Assembly: GCA_045545095.1 (NCBI GenBank)
Contig: JAZQAG010000031.1
Location: 1-64,000 of the forward strand
Origin: Phocaeicola_A sp045545095
GTDB taxonomy: Bacteria > Bacteroidota > Bacteroidia > Bacteroidales > Bacteroidaceae
Length of the DNA: 64,000 bases
Direction of reading: 5' to 3'
A program made the translations under genes and the position numbers. Under the pieces are notes generated by a model that was not told the origin of the DNA, ran no database searches, and worked only from the letters and a program-made list of their open reading frames with translations. Below are positions 34,919 through 43,889 of this stretch, piece by piece (positions within the stretch are counted from its first letter, which is position 1; the number at the start of each line of letters is the position of its first letter).

Positions 34919-35938
34919 ATGAATGACAACAAGAAAAAAATACGCTGGCAGTTGCCTTTCTTATTGCTGTTGATCGTCGGTACAGTCATTATTCTTAGCA
35001 AGCAGGACCGTTCCCCTTATAGGACAAACACGGGTTTGATTTTTGGTACGGTCTATAAGGTAACCTATCAGGCTCCGGAGGATATGCAGGCGCAGATTGA
35101 AGCTGAATTGGATAAAGTGAACAATTCACTTTCTCCATTTCAGAATGGTTCCATTATATTTCGCATCAATAACAATGATTTGGGTGTGATTCCTGATTCC
35201 CTATTCATGCATGTGTTTGGGTTGGCACAAACTATTTCGGCTGATACATATGGCGCTTTTGATATTACTGTTGCTCCATTGGTCAATGCTTGGGGATTTG
35301 GGTTCAAAAATAGTGAAGGTATAGACTCGCTCACTATTGATTCATTACGCTCGTCGGTGGGAATGAATAACGTGTATTTCGATGGACAACAGATTGTGAA
35401 GGCCGATTCGGCTGTCATGCTTGACTGTAGTGCTATAGCCAAAGGATATGGATGTGATGTTGTGGCTAAACTTTTTGACAGGGCCGGTGTGAAGAATTAT
35501 ATGATAGAGATTGGTGGCGAGATAGTGGTGAAGGGGAAGAATGCCAAACTGTCCCGATGGAAAATCGGAATAAATAAGCCTGTCGAGGATTCATTGGCCC
35601 AAACTTCTGAACTGCAAACAATTTTGCAGGTGACAGATATTGCTATGGCTACATCTGGGAATTATCGTAATTTCTACTACCGGGATGGCAAGAAGTATGC
35701 TCATACGATTGACCCACGTACAGGCTATCCCGTGCAGCATTCTATCCTTTCTGCCACGGTATTAGCACCGGACTGTGCGACGGCAGATGCTTATGCCACC
35801 TCTTTCATGGTGCTTGGCCTTGATTCTGCTATTTCTGTTTGTTCCCGTCATCCTGAACTTCATGGTTATTTCATTTATGCGGATGAAGAGGGTGAGTTGG
35901 CGACTTATCAGACACCGGGATTTGAACAGTGGCGGTAA
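34919..35938 (+). CDS. apbE: FAD:protein FMN transferase
   Basis: 339 residues with an N-terminal membrane anchor or signal (about 9-27). ApbE motifs: MLDCSAIAKGYGCD, EIGGEIVVKGKN, ATSGNYRNFYYRDGKKYAHTIDP and ATADAYATSFMVLG (metal- and FAD-binding). It attaches FMN covalently to Thr in target proteins such as NqrB/NqrC or RnfG in the envelope. No such targets are in the window. Only 18 bases separate it from mntP. Confidence 0.92.
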   Translation: MNDNKKKIRWQLPFLLLLIVGTVIILSKQDRSPYRTNTGLIFGTVYKVTYQAPEDMQAQIEAELDKVNNSLSPFQNGSIIFRINNNDLGVIPDSLFMHVFGLAQTISADTYGAFDITVAPLVNAWGFGFKNSEGIDSLTIDSLRSSVGMNNVYFDGQQIVKADSAVMLDCSAIAKGYGCDVVAKLFDRAGVKNYMIEIGGEIVVKGKNAKLSRWKIGINKPVEDSLAQTSELQTILQVTDIAMATSGNYRNFYYRDGKKYAHTIDPRTGYPVQHSILSATVLAPDCATADAYATSFMVLGLDSAISVCSRHPELHGYFIYADEEGELATYQTPGFEQWR

Positions 35939-35998
35939 AGGTGTCGGCTGTTTATTCCTTTTTTAGAAACTTTATGAACCTATTATAAGTATAATACT

Positions 35999-38900
35999 AT
36001 GGCAAAACATTTCTATCTCTTTGGGATATTTCTGCTTTTCATTATGCCAAGTGCATTTGTGCAAGCTTCCGAATATTTGTCTCTACGTCCTTTCGGGTGG
36101 GGAACGTGTCGTGATGCAAGCGGAACTTTCTATACATTGGACGGGGGACATCGCATGAAAGCCCCCAAGACGATAGTCCTCTATAGCGGTGGAGGGGATG
36201 ACCGTAGTGCTATTTTGAATGCTATTACCAATAATGACATCATTATCTTGGATGGTTCCAAAGGTGACTTCATAGTCTCTAAAAGCATGTCGCTTTCAGG
36301 CTTGAAGAACAAGACCATTGTAGGACGTAATGGAGCGCGGCTCTGTACACAGTGGTACATCACACCAGAACTGAAACAGGTGTTGGTGGATGCCGATTTG
36401 GGGCAATACTCCAGCAGCTCTGGTACGGGTGGGACATTGAGTAATGGTCAAAAGGTGGATGAGGAACGGGAATGGATGACCCGTCAGACCATCATCGACT
36501 ATACGGGGGATGATTCGGAGGCATATCGTAACTCCGGATTCTTCCAGATAAGCACGGACAATGAGAATATGATATTCCGCAACTTGGTATTCGTGGGACC
36601 CGGAAGTGTGGATGTCGGTGGAGCTGACATCATCAGCAACAACGGTGCTACCCATGTGTGGATTGACCATTGTGAGTTCATTGATGGTATGGACGGAAAT
36701 CTCGACAGTGGCAAGCGTGCAGGCAGTGATCAGTTTGTGACCTATTCTTGGAACATTTTCCGCTATACCGACCGCAGCTATTCGCATCCCTATTCCAATG
36801 GGGTGGGGTGGAGCAGGGGGTATCTGCAATACATCACTTATGCCTACAACATCTGGGGGGCAGGGTGCAAGAACCGCTTGCCTCAGGCAGATTGGGTGTA
36901 TATCCATTTGGTCAACAACTACTATAACTGTCCTGATAATAGTGTGGCCATTGCCATCAATGCCAACTCTCATGCATTGGTGGAGGGGAACTATGCTGTC
37001 AGTGGCGTGAAGAATCCCTTCAGACCGGGCAGTTATAGCGATCTCTATTATATGACGCGCAAGAACTATGGCTTTGGGGAAGATGACAACAGTTCTAATA
37101 CAGACATCTCTTTGGAGGTCCCCTATGAATATCCTTTTATCCCAGTGGACAGTGTACCTGTAGTTTTGCAAGGTGAACATGGTGCGGGGGCTACTATTGA
37201 TGATTTGATTGACGATTTCCTTACTCTCCCTTTGACTGCTCCTGCCACTTACTATTCCCGTCGTATGACCGAATCTCATGGAGAGGCATGGTCGGCAGAC
37301 AAGGCGTGGGATTATGTGTGCGGATTGGTCACCAAATCGCTTCTGAAATGTACGACCCAATATCCGGATGATGAATGGAGCCTGACAGCTTATGACTGGT
37401 GTAAGTATTATGCCGATGCGGCATTGAATGAGGATGGAACATTCAAAAACTTCAAGAAAGGCAATATCGACAATATTGCATCGGGTAAGGTGTTCTTTGA
37501 ACTTTATCGTAGAGAGTTGGAAAAAGATTCCGATGAAGGACGTGCCAATGCTGCGAAATACAAAGCGGCTGTAGATTATTTGTATAACTATTTGCGTAAT
37601 GAATATTCGCGTATCCAGTTGGAAGAGGGTAAAGGGGGATTCTATCATAAGGATATCTATCCCAACCAGATGTGGTTGGATGGTCTTTATATGGGTGCCG
37701 CTTTCTATGCTGAGTATTTGGCCAATTTTGCACCGGATGATGTTGAGGGATGGAGCGATATTGCTAATCAGTTCATTACCATTCATCGCCACACCTATAA
37801 TCCCGAAAAGAAATTGAATTATCATGGATGGAGTGCTGACCCAACGAATACCAACTCTTTCTGGGCTAACCGTGAAGGTGATTATATCGGATGTTCCAGT
37901 GAATTTTGGGGACGCGGTATGGGATGGTATTTTGCAGCTCTGGTAGATGTGTTGGAGGTGATGCCTGAGACGCATGCAGACTATGTTGCCATGAAGACTA
38001 TCCTTTCTCAAGTTGCAGCAGGTTTGAAAGAGTGGCAGGATGAGGCCAGCGGGGTGTGGTATCAGTTGTTGCAATATGACCATACCTTTGTCGGAGAATG
38101 TGGAAAGAGCAACTATCTTGAAGCTTCCGCATCGTGTATGTTCACCTATTCCTATTTGAAGGCATTGCGTTTGGGGTTGATAGACGAGAGTTATCGACCC
38201 GTAGCAGAGAAAGCGTATAAGGGAGTGTTGGCTACGTTCGTTACGGAAAACGATGATAAGAGCCTGAACTTGAACTACAGTTGTAAATCAGCAGGTCTGG
38301 GACCTGCCAAGTCTCCTCAACGTGATGGTAGCGCCAGTTATTATCTTTGTGGTAGTGATGTCACAGTTGTCAGCAACGAAGGAAAAAGTATTGGCCCCTT
38401 CATCATGGCAAGCCTCGAGTGGGAACTGGAGTACGGAAGTGTGGAAGATACACCGGCGGAGCCAGAGGGACCAACTGTACCTTCTGAGCCAGAGGAACCG
38501 GAAATTCCTGAAAATATAGTATATAAGGATTTCGTGGAGGATATGATTCTGCTTACGACAACGGAAAACCTGTCTGCATATGCAGCTGAAAATTGGATAC
38601 GGGGTGGCGAAACAGCCTCTTCGAAATCAGGAACCATAGACCCTACAACGGGTGAAACCGTGGAAAAATATAGTGGGGGAGGGATCCTGCTGAAACAGAG
38701 AAACAGTGCCAAAATGTTTGAAATATATGTAACAGGAGTTTCAGAACTGACAGCTTATGCTTGTACGGCAGGAAGTACGGAACGTAAACTGATAGTTACT
38801 GCCACCTCCACTGAAGGTGATGTTGTGCAGGGCAAAGGTGTATCGTCCAATTACGTCTCAACTGTGGTGTCTCTGCAGCTTGACCATACGAAAAAATATA

Positions 38901-39139
38901 AGATATCCTTTACAGGAGTAGCGGCCGATGATGAAACGTTGGGAGCAGACATGGTGTTGCATGGAGTCAGATTGATGGCAGCTCCTAATGGGATAGAATG
39001 TCTGCCTATGGATGCTGTCGTTGATGTTTATGATGTTCAAGGAATTTTGGTCAAACGGCAGATTCCAGTCTGTAGCGTGTCAGAAAAAGTTCCTGCAGGA
39101 ATATATCTGATTGGAGGCCATAAAATCGCAGTCAAGTAA
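35999..39139 (+). CDS. Pectate lyase (PL1) - GH105 fusion
   Basis: 1046 residues. Signal peptide 1-24. Residues about 25-400 are a PL1 pectate lyase: WIDHCEFIDGMDGNLD at 221-236 (calcium Asp residues) and CKNRLPQ with candidate catalytic Arg293. Residues about 425-810 are a GH105 unsaturated-uronyl hydrolase with the acid motif QMWLDGLYMG (Asp561) and WGRGMGW. A Pro/Glu linker (about 815-840), a beta-rich domain and a C-terminal module (VDVYDVQGILVKRQIP, then YLIGGHKIAVK) follow. The lyase makes 4,5-unsaturated ends and GH105 removes them, so one protein joins consecutive steps. It is alone, 10 kb from the PUL, with marC convergent 2 bases past its stop. Confidence 0.88.
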   Translation: MAKHFYLFGIFLLFIMPSAFVQASEYLSLRPFGWGTCRDASGTFYTLDGGHRMKAPKTIVLYSGGGDDRSAILNAITNNDIIILDGSKGDFIVSKSMSLSGLKNKTIVGRNGARLCTQWYITPELKQVLVDADLGQYSSSSGTGGTLSNGQKVDEEREWMTRQTIIDYTGDDSEAYRNSGFFQISTDNENMIFRNLVFVGPGSVDVGGADIISNNGATHVWIDHCEFIDGMDGNLDSGKRAGSDQFVTYSWNIFRYTDRSYSHPYSNGVGWSRGYLQYITYAYNIWGAGCKNRLPQADWVYIHLVNNYYNCPDNSVAIAINANSHALVEGNYAVSGVKNPFRPGSYSDLYYMTRKNYGFGEDDNSSNTDISLEVPYEYPFIPVDSVPVVLQGEHGAGATIDDLIDDFLTLPLTAPATYYSRRMTESHGEAWSADKAWDYVCGLVTKSLLKCTTQYPDDEWSLTAYDWCKYYADAALNEDGTFKNFKKGNIDNIASGKVFFELYRRELEKDSDEGRANAAKYKAAVDYLYNYLRNEYSRIQLEEGKGGFYHKDIYPNQMWLDGLYMGAAFYAEYLANFAPDDVEGWSDIANQFITIHRHTYNPEKKLNYHGWSADPTNTNSFWANREGDYIGCSSEFWGRGMGWYFAALVDVLEVMPETHADYVAMKTILSQVAAGLKEWQDEASGVWYQLLQYDHTFVGECGKSNYLEASASCMFTYSYLKALRLGLIDESYRPVAEKAYKGVLATFVTENDDKSLNLNYSCKSAGLGPAKSPQRDGSASYYLCGSDVTVVSNEGKSIGPFIMASLEWELEYGSVEDTPAEPEGPTVPSEPEEPEIPENIVYKDFVEDMILLTTTENLSAYAAENWIRGGETASSKSGTIDPTTGETVEKYSGGGILLKQRNSAKMFEIYVTGVSELTAYACTAGSTERKLIVTATSTEGDVVQGKGVSSNYVSTVVSLQLDHTKKYKISFTGVAADDETLGADMVLHGVRLMAAPNGIECLPMDAVVDVYDVQGILVKRQIPVCSVSEKVPAGIYLIGGHKIAVK

Positions 39140-39141
39140 TC

Positions 39142-39738
39142 TTATTGTCCCATTTGTTCCATCAATTGGGCTATATTGGCGCTGAACAAGCGTACGGAAA
39201 TGGCCAGCAGGATAATTCCGAAGAATTTGCGTAGCATATAGATGCCTCCCTTGCCAAGCAAGCGCTCGATACGACCGGTCATGGATAGTACAATATAGAC
39301 CCATATCATGTTGAGGATAAGAGCGATGATAATATTGACAGCTGCAAATTCTGCTCGAAGAGACAGTAAGGTGGTGAAGGAGCCAGGTCCGGCTAACAGG
39401 GGAAAAACGAGAGGAACCAATGTCGCTTCTTTGATGGGACCTTGGTTCTTGAAAATTTCTATATCCAGGATCATCTCCAATGACATGAGGAATATGATGA
39501 ATGCTCCAGCTACGGCAAATGAGGCAATGTCAACTTGAAAAAGCTGGAGCAGTATTTCACCGGCAAAAAAGAATGCAGTCATCAATACAAATGACAAAGT
39601 AGTGGCTTTCTTGCAGTTGAGGTTACGTCCACTTTGTTTCAGATTGATGATGATAGGGATGGAGCCGATGATATCTATGACAGCGAAAAGTACAATGAAT
39701 GCACTGAGTATCTCTTGAAAATTAATGCCTGCAAACAT
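39142..39738 (-). CDS. MarC-family membrane protein
   Basis: 198 residues with six hydrophobic helices. FIVLFAVIDIIGSIPIIINL and LVFPLLAGPGSFTTLLSL are typical of MarC. Despite the name, no role in antibiotic resistance is supported for the family; function unknown. It ends 2 bases from the stop of the convergent PL1-GH105 gene with no terminator between. Confidence 0.88.
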   Translation of the reverse strand: MFAGINFQEILSAFIVLFAVIDIIGSIPIIINLKQSGRNLNCKKATTLSFVLMTAFFFAGEILLQLFQVDIASFAVAGAFIIFLMSLEMILDIEIFKNQGPIKEATLVPLVFPLLAGPGSFTTLLSLRAEFAAVNIIIALILNMIWVYIVLSMTGRIERLLGKGGIYMLRKFFGIILLAISVRLFSANIAQLMEQMGQ

Positions 39739-39763
39739 AACTTCTTCTTTTTTTTGATTTCTG

Positions 39764-39795
39764 CAAAGATATTGAATATTTATGCAATGAACAAT
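39764..39795 (-). promoter_or_regulatory. Promoter for marC
   Basis: On the minus strand, ATTG (39795-39792), 20-base spacer, then TATCTTTG (39771-39764) followed by CAG, 26 bases before the marC start. Confidence 0.5.
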
Positions 39796-39876
39796 TAAAC
39801 ATTAGTTTTTGTTTTAAGGAAAACTAAAAAAAATGAAAAAAGAGGGCTGTCTGACGGTCTGACAAATGGAAATATC

Positions 39877-39884
39877 TATATTTG
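39877..39884 (+). promoter_or_regulatory. -7 element upstream of the Crp-like gene
   Basis: TATATTTG fits TAnnTTTG, 37 bases before the start. Upstream is a GTCTGAC-type repeat at about 39850-39863 (CTGTCTGACGGTCTGAC) that could be an operator; no clear -33 element is seen. Confidence 0.35.
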
Positions 39885-39921
39885 TCTGTCTCAAGAATTA
39901 TTAAACAGATAAACCTTTGGT

Positions 39922-40587
39922 ATGGACTTTACGATGTATGACACATTGCTGCAGTTACCTTTGTTTCAAGGATTAGGTAAGAATGATATTACTGAAATGG
40001 TCACTAATGTCAAGTTCCATTTCAAAAAATATGCTGTGGGAGAATACCTCTTCCGTCAGGGTGAACCATGTAATGAGGTCTGCTTCCTGATAAGTGGCCG
40101 TTTGATGGCTGAAACAGTGTCGGATAACCGAAATTATCAGCTTGTTGAGGAGATGCCTGTGCCATCGGTGATTGAATTATATTCTCTCTTTGGACTTCGC
40201 CCCTATTATCATTCGTCGTATAAAGCGGCTACAGAGGTAAGCACGTTGAATATTGACAAAAAATACCTGTTTGAGGTCTTGGCAAAATATTTGCCTTGCG
40301 GCTTTAATTTTGTCAACATTGTTTGCCAACGTTCCCAATATCTTTACCGTCATTCATGGGAAGATGTGCGTGGGGGATTACGCGAACGTTTTGTCCACTT
40401 CCTTATCCAACGTTGTCGTAGAGTCTCTGGTTACAAATTGCTACGCATAAAGATGGAGGAACTGGCCATCCTTTTAGGTGACCGGCGTATCAATGTCTCT
40501 CGCATGTTGAATGCCTTGCAACAAGAGGAACTTGTTTTCCTGAAACGTAAGGAAATAGAGATTCCTCATCTAGAAAAATTGTTGTAG
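39922..40587 (+). CDS. Crp/Fnr-family transcription regulator
   Basis: 221 residues. N-terminal cyclic-nucleotide-binding-like barrel (about 12-125; GEYLFRQGEPCNEVCFLISG) and a C-terminal helix-turn-helix (about 150-215) with LLGDRRINVSRMLNALQQ as the recognition part. The phosphate-binding loop of true cAMP receptors is not conserved and there is no Fnr-type N-terminal cysteine cluster, so the ligand is unknown. It stands alone, 168 bases before the M3 peptidase. Confidence 0.85.
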   Translation: MDFTMYDTLLQLPLFQGLGKNDITEMVTNVKFHFKKYAVGEYLFRQGEPCNEVCFLISGRLMAETVSDNRNYQLVEEMPVPSVIELYSLFGLRPYYHSSYKAATEVSTLNIDKKYLFEVLAKYLPCGFNFVNIVCQRSQYLYRHSWEDVRGGLRERFVHFLIQRCRRVSGYKLLRIKMEELAILLGDRRINVSRMLNALQQEELVFLKRKEIEIPHLEKLL

Positions 40588-40754
40588 CAGGTAGGCTCCA
40601 TCTCTCCTTAATGAATCTTCTTTCTCGTTAACCATCGTTAATATATTGAGAATCTATCCATCTTTATGTTAAAAGATGGGCGACTTTCTGCTTCAATAGC
40701 CCTTTTTGCTGTATTTTTACGCATTTAAAAATAACAGTAATATAATATTAATTC

Positions 40755-42911
40755 ATGAAAAGAATCAAATGGAGCGTTACGGCTCTTTTAGTAATGTGTA
40801 TGACAGTGATGAATCAGTCTTGCAAGAATGCTGCAGAGCAGAATTCTAATCCATTCCTTCAAACGTATAATACCCCTCATCAGACGGCTCCATTCCATCT
40901 GATACAGGCCGCTCATTATGAACCTGCAATGATGCAAGGGATGGCCGCTGAGAATCAGGAGATAGAAGCAATAGTCAATAACCCCGAGGAACCCACCTTC
41001 CATAATACAATAGTTCCTTATGCCAATAGTGGTGAACTGTTGGGTAATGTACTCAATGTGTTCTTCAACCTGATGGAAGCGGAGAGCAATGATACGTTGC
41101 AGGAAATAGCTCAAAAGATGTCTCCAATCCTTTCTGAACATGGGAATAATATCAGTTTGAATCCCCAATTGTTTGAACGTGTAAAGTGCGTGTATGAAAA
41201 GCAAAAGGATGATACAGCTCTGACAGCAGAGGATCGGGAGTTGTTGGAAAAGGTATATACGGGTTTTGTGCGTAGCGGAGCTAATCTTGCTGAAGCCGAT
41301 AAGGAGAAATATCGTGAATATAGTAAAGAGTTGAGTACTTTGAAACTGCAATTTGCCCAAAATGCTCTGAAATCCAACAATGCATTTGAACTTCACATTA
41401 CCGATTCAGCTCAATTGGCAGGGCTTCCTCCCACTTCTGTGGATGCTGCTGCTGAAGTAGCTAAAGAACGGGGTAAGGAAGGATGGGTGTTCACATTGGC
41501 GGCTCCCAGTTATTCACCTTTCATGACTTATTGTGACAATAGGGACTTGCGCCGTCAGATGTATATGGCCTATAATACCCAATGCATCAAAGGCGATTCT
41601 TTGGATAATCGCGATATTGTGAAAAGGATTGTTACCCTTCGTATGCAAATGGCTCAATTGTTAGGGTACAATACCCATGCTGATTATGTTCTGGAACAAC
41701 GTATGGCTGAAAATAGTCAAAATGTATATCGTCTCTACGATCAGTTGATCGGTGCCTATATGCCTGCAGCCCGGAAAGAAGCTGAGGCGGTAAAGGCTTT
41801 TGCACGTCAGACTGCTGGATCAGATTTTGAATTGCAGGCATGGGATTGGTCATATTATAGTGACAAATTGCGTAAGGCCAAGTATGATTTTGACGCAGAA
41901 TTGTTGCGCCCCTATTTCGAATTGGGTAAAGTTCAGGAAGGAGTGTTTGGACTTGCTACCCGCTTATATGGAATTACTTTTCAAGAGAATAAGGAGATTC
42001 CCGTATATCATCCTGATGTGAAGGCCTATGAGGTATTGGATGAAGATGGTTCATTCTTGGCAGTCCTTTATACAGATTATCATCCACGTGCCAGCAAGCA
42101 GAGTGGTGCCTGGATGACTTCCTATAAGGACCAGTGGGTAGATGATAAGGGTACGAATAGTCGTCCTCATGTTTCTATCACGATGAATTTCACCAAACCT
42201 ACGGCAGAACGTCCGGCGCTCCTGACTATGGGGGAAGTGGAAACATTCTTGCATGAATTTGGCCATGCTATTCATGGGCTTATGGCTAATACCAAATATC
42301 GCAGTATGAGTGGAACGAGCGTTTACCGCGATTTTGTAGAACTTCCCTCACAGATTATGGAAAACTGGGCACAGGAGAAAGAATTCCTTCACACCTTTGC
42401 ACGCCATTATCAGACAGGGGAACTGATTCCTGATGAACTGGTGAAGCGTATTATTGCCGCACAGAATTTCAATGTGGCTAATGCTTGTATCGGTCAAGTG
42501 AAATATGGAATGCTGGATATGGCATACTATACTTTGGACAAACCGTTCGATGGCGATGTAGAGAAGTTTGAGAAGTCTGTATGGGCACCGACTCAGATAT
42601 TGCCAGTGGTTAATGGTACTTGTATGAGTGTCATCTTCTCCCACATTATGGATGGCGGTTACTCTGCCGGTTATTATGGATACAAGTGGGCTGAAGTGCT
42701 GGATGCTGATGCTTTCTCGGTTTTCAAAGAACGTGGTCTTTTCAGTCGTGAGGTCGGTGAGGAGTTCCGTCGTAAATTGCTGGAGAAGGGTGGAACAGTA
42801 CATCCTATGACACTCTATAAAGATTTTCGCGGCAAGGAGCCCAGCATTGATGCTTTGCTTCGTCGTAATGGAATCTTGCCTGATGCAGGTGTGAAGGGAA
42901 TCATCAATTGA
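40755..42911 (+). CDS. M3-family peptidyl-dipeptidase lipoprotein
   Basis: 718 residues. Lipoprotein-like signal ending MNQSCKN, so it is probably in the periplasm or on a membrane, unlike cytoplasmic Dcp of E. coli. The zinc site is HEFGH at 500-504 with the third ligand Glu further on in the M3 domain. It removes dipeptides from peptide C-termini. A DUF4847 lipoprotein follows 24 bases later. Confidence 0.9.
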   Translation: MKRIKWSVTALLVMCMTVMNQSCKNAAEQNSNPFLQTYNTPHQTAPFHLIQAAHYEPAMMQGMAAENQEIEAIVNNPEEPTFHNTIVPYANSGELLGNVLNVFFNLMEAESNDTLQEIAQKMSPILSEHGNNISLNPQLFERVKCVYEKQKDDTALTAEDRELLEKVYTGFVRSGANLAEADKEKYREYSKELSTLKLQFAQNALKSNNAFELHITDSAQLAGLPPTSVDAAAEVAKERGKEGWVFTLAAPSYSPFMTYCDNRDLRRQMYMAYNTQCIKGDSLDNRDIVKRIVTLRMQMAQLLGYNTHADYVLEQRMAENSQNVYRLYDQLIGAYMPAARKEAEAVKAFARQTAGSDFELQAWDWSYYSDKLRKAKYDFDAELLRPYFELGKVQEGVFGLATRLYGITFQENKEIPVYHPDVKAYEVLDEDGSFLAVLYTDYHPRASKQSGAWMTSYKDQWVDDKGTNSRPHVSITMNFTKPTAERPALLTMGEVETFLHEFGHAIHGLMANTKYRSMSGTSVYRDFVELPSQIMENWAQEKEFLHTFARHYQTGELIPDELVKRIIAAQNFNVANACIGQVKYGMLDMAYYTLDKPFDGDVEKFEKSVWAPTQILPVVNGTCMSVIFSHIMDGGYSAGYYGYKWAEVLDADAFSVFKERGLFSREVGEEFRRKLLEKGGTVHPMTLYKDFRGKEPSIDALLRRNGILPDAGVKGIIN

Positions 42912-42935
42912 TAATTTTCTGTTTGACATCCATTC

Positions 42936-43373
42936 ATGAAAAGATTCTTTTTCCCACTGGTTCTATGTCTCGTTGCTCTGTTGGCTGGTGGTTGTAATGA
43001 GGAGGACGATATTGATATCTTCGTAGGGCGCACATGGAAGGTCAGTAATCTCTTTGGAGTTTCTGACCGTCCTGTACTCAACGAAGAACAGGCTGCTACC
43101 ATAGCAAAAGATGGAGCGTTTTATATCACTTTTGAGAATAGTACGGATTTTAAAGGCCGTACATTGGACAAAAACTTTAGTGGTACATGGAGCGTAGATT
43201 TGAAAAAGCGTACTATTTCGCTACGTTTCAAGGATACGGGGAATCCGGCAGATGCTTTAAGTAAGATGGTTATCAAGGCTATTCAGAATGCCGCTTCCTA
43301 TGAAGGGGACTATAACCATCTGAAATTAAAAGAGGCAGAGGCGCCTTATATTCTTTTCCGTCCTTACAAATAA
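42936..43373 (+). CDS. DUF4847-like lipoprotein
   Basis: 145 residues. Signal ending LAGGCNEEDD (lipid-modified Cys, acidic after it). A lipocalin-like META/DUF4847 pattern (IFVGRTWKVSNLF, FSGTWSVDLKKRTISLRF) follows. Function unknown. It sits between the M3 peptidase and dCMP deaminase in one direction with short gaps. Confidence 0.68.
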   Translation: MKRFFFPLVLCLVALLAGGCNEEDDIDIFVGRTWKVSNLFGVSDRPVLNEEQAATIAKDGAFYITFENSTDFKGRTLDKNFSGTWSVDLKKRTISLRFKDTGNPADALSKMVIKAIQNAASYEGDYNHLKLKEAEAPYILFRPYK

Positions 43374-43405
43374 AAAGAAATAGATAATTGAAGTTGACTC
43401 AGAAT

Positions 43406-43843
43406 ATGAGCGATATAGACAAGAAACAAAAAGAACTGGATAAGCGTTATATCCGTATGGCAACCATTTGGTCGGAAAATTCCTATTGCCAACGCCGTAA
43501 GGTGGGTTGTCTGGTAGTGAAGGACAATATGATAATCTCTGACGGTTATAATGGTACTCCTTCAGGGTTTGAGAATGTGTGTGAGGATGATAATAATGTG
43601 ACCAAGCCTTATGTGCTTCATGCCGAAGCCAATGCCATCACCAAGATTGCCCGTTCTGGAAATAGTAGCGATGGCGCGACCATGTATGTTACAGCTTCAC
43701 CCTGTATAGAGTGTGCCAAACTGATCATCCAATCGGGTATCCGTCGGGTCATCTATTCAGAGAAGTATCGTTTGGAAGATGGTATCAACCTGTTGAAACG
43801 CGCAGGTATTGAGGTTTGCTATTTGGAAGCTAATAATGAATGA
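43406..43843 (+). CDS. dCMP deaminase-family protein (ComE-like)
   Basis: 145 residues from the ATG at 43406; a TTG six codons earlier is less likely. Zinc site H72-A-E74 and C100-x2-C103 in HAEANA and SPCIECA, with the nucleotide region GYNGTPSGFENVCED. It deaminates dCMP to dUMP for thymidylate synthesis. Competence-associated ComEB belongs to the same family, but nothing here suggests competence. Confidence 0.9.
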   Translation: MSDIDKKQKELDKRYIRMATIWSENSYCQRRKVGCLVVKDNMIISDGYNGTPSGFENVCEDDNNVTKPYVLHAEANAITKIARSGNSSDGATMYVTASPCIECAKLIIQSGIRRVIYSEKYRLEDGINLLKRAGIEVCYLEANNE

Positions 43844-43889
43844 TGGAGGAAACTTCATCTCTATTCTTTTAAAAAAGTAAAGTCGAATA

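Noticed and set aside
36296..38083. 595-codon open frame on the minus strand
   Set aside because: It lies wholly antisense to the PL1-GH105 gene, whose catalytic motifs are clear, and shows no recognisable domain or plausible start.
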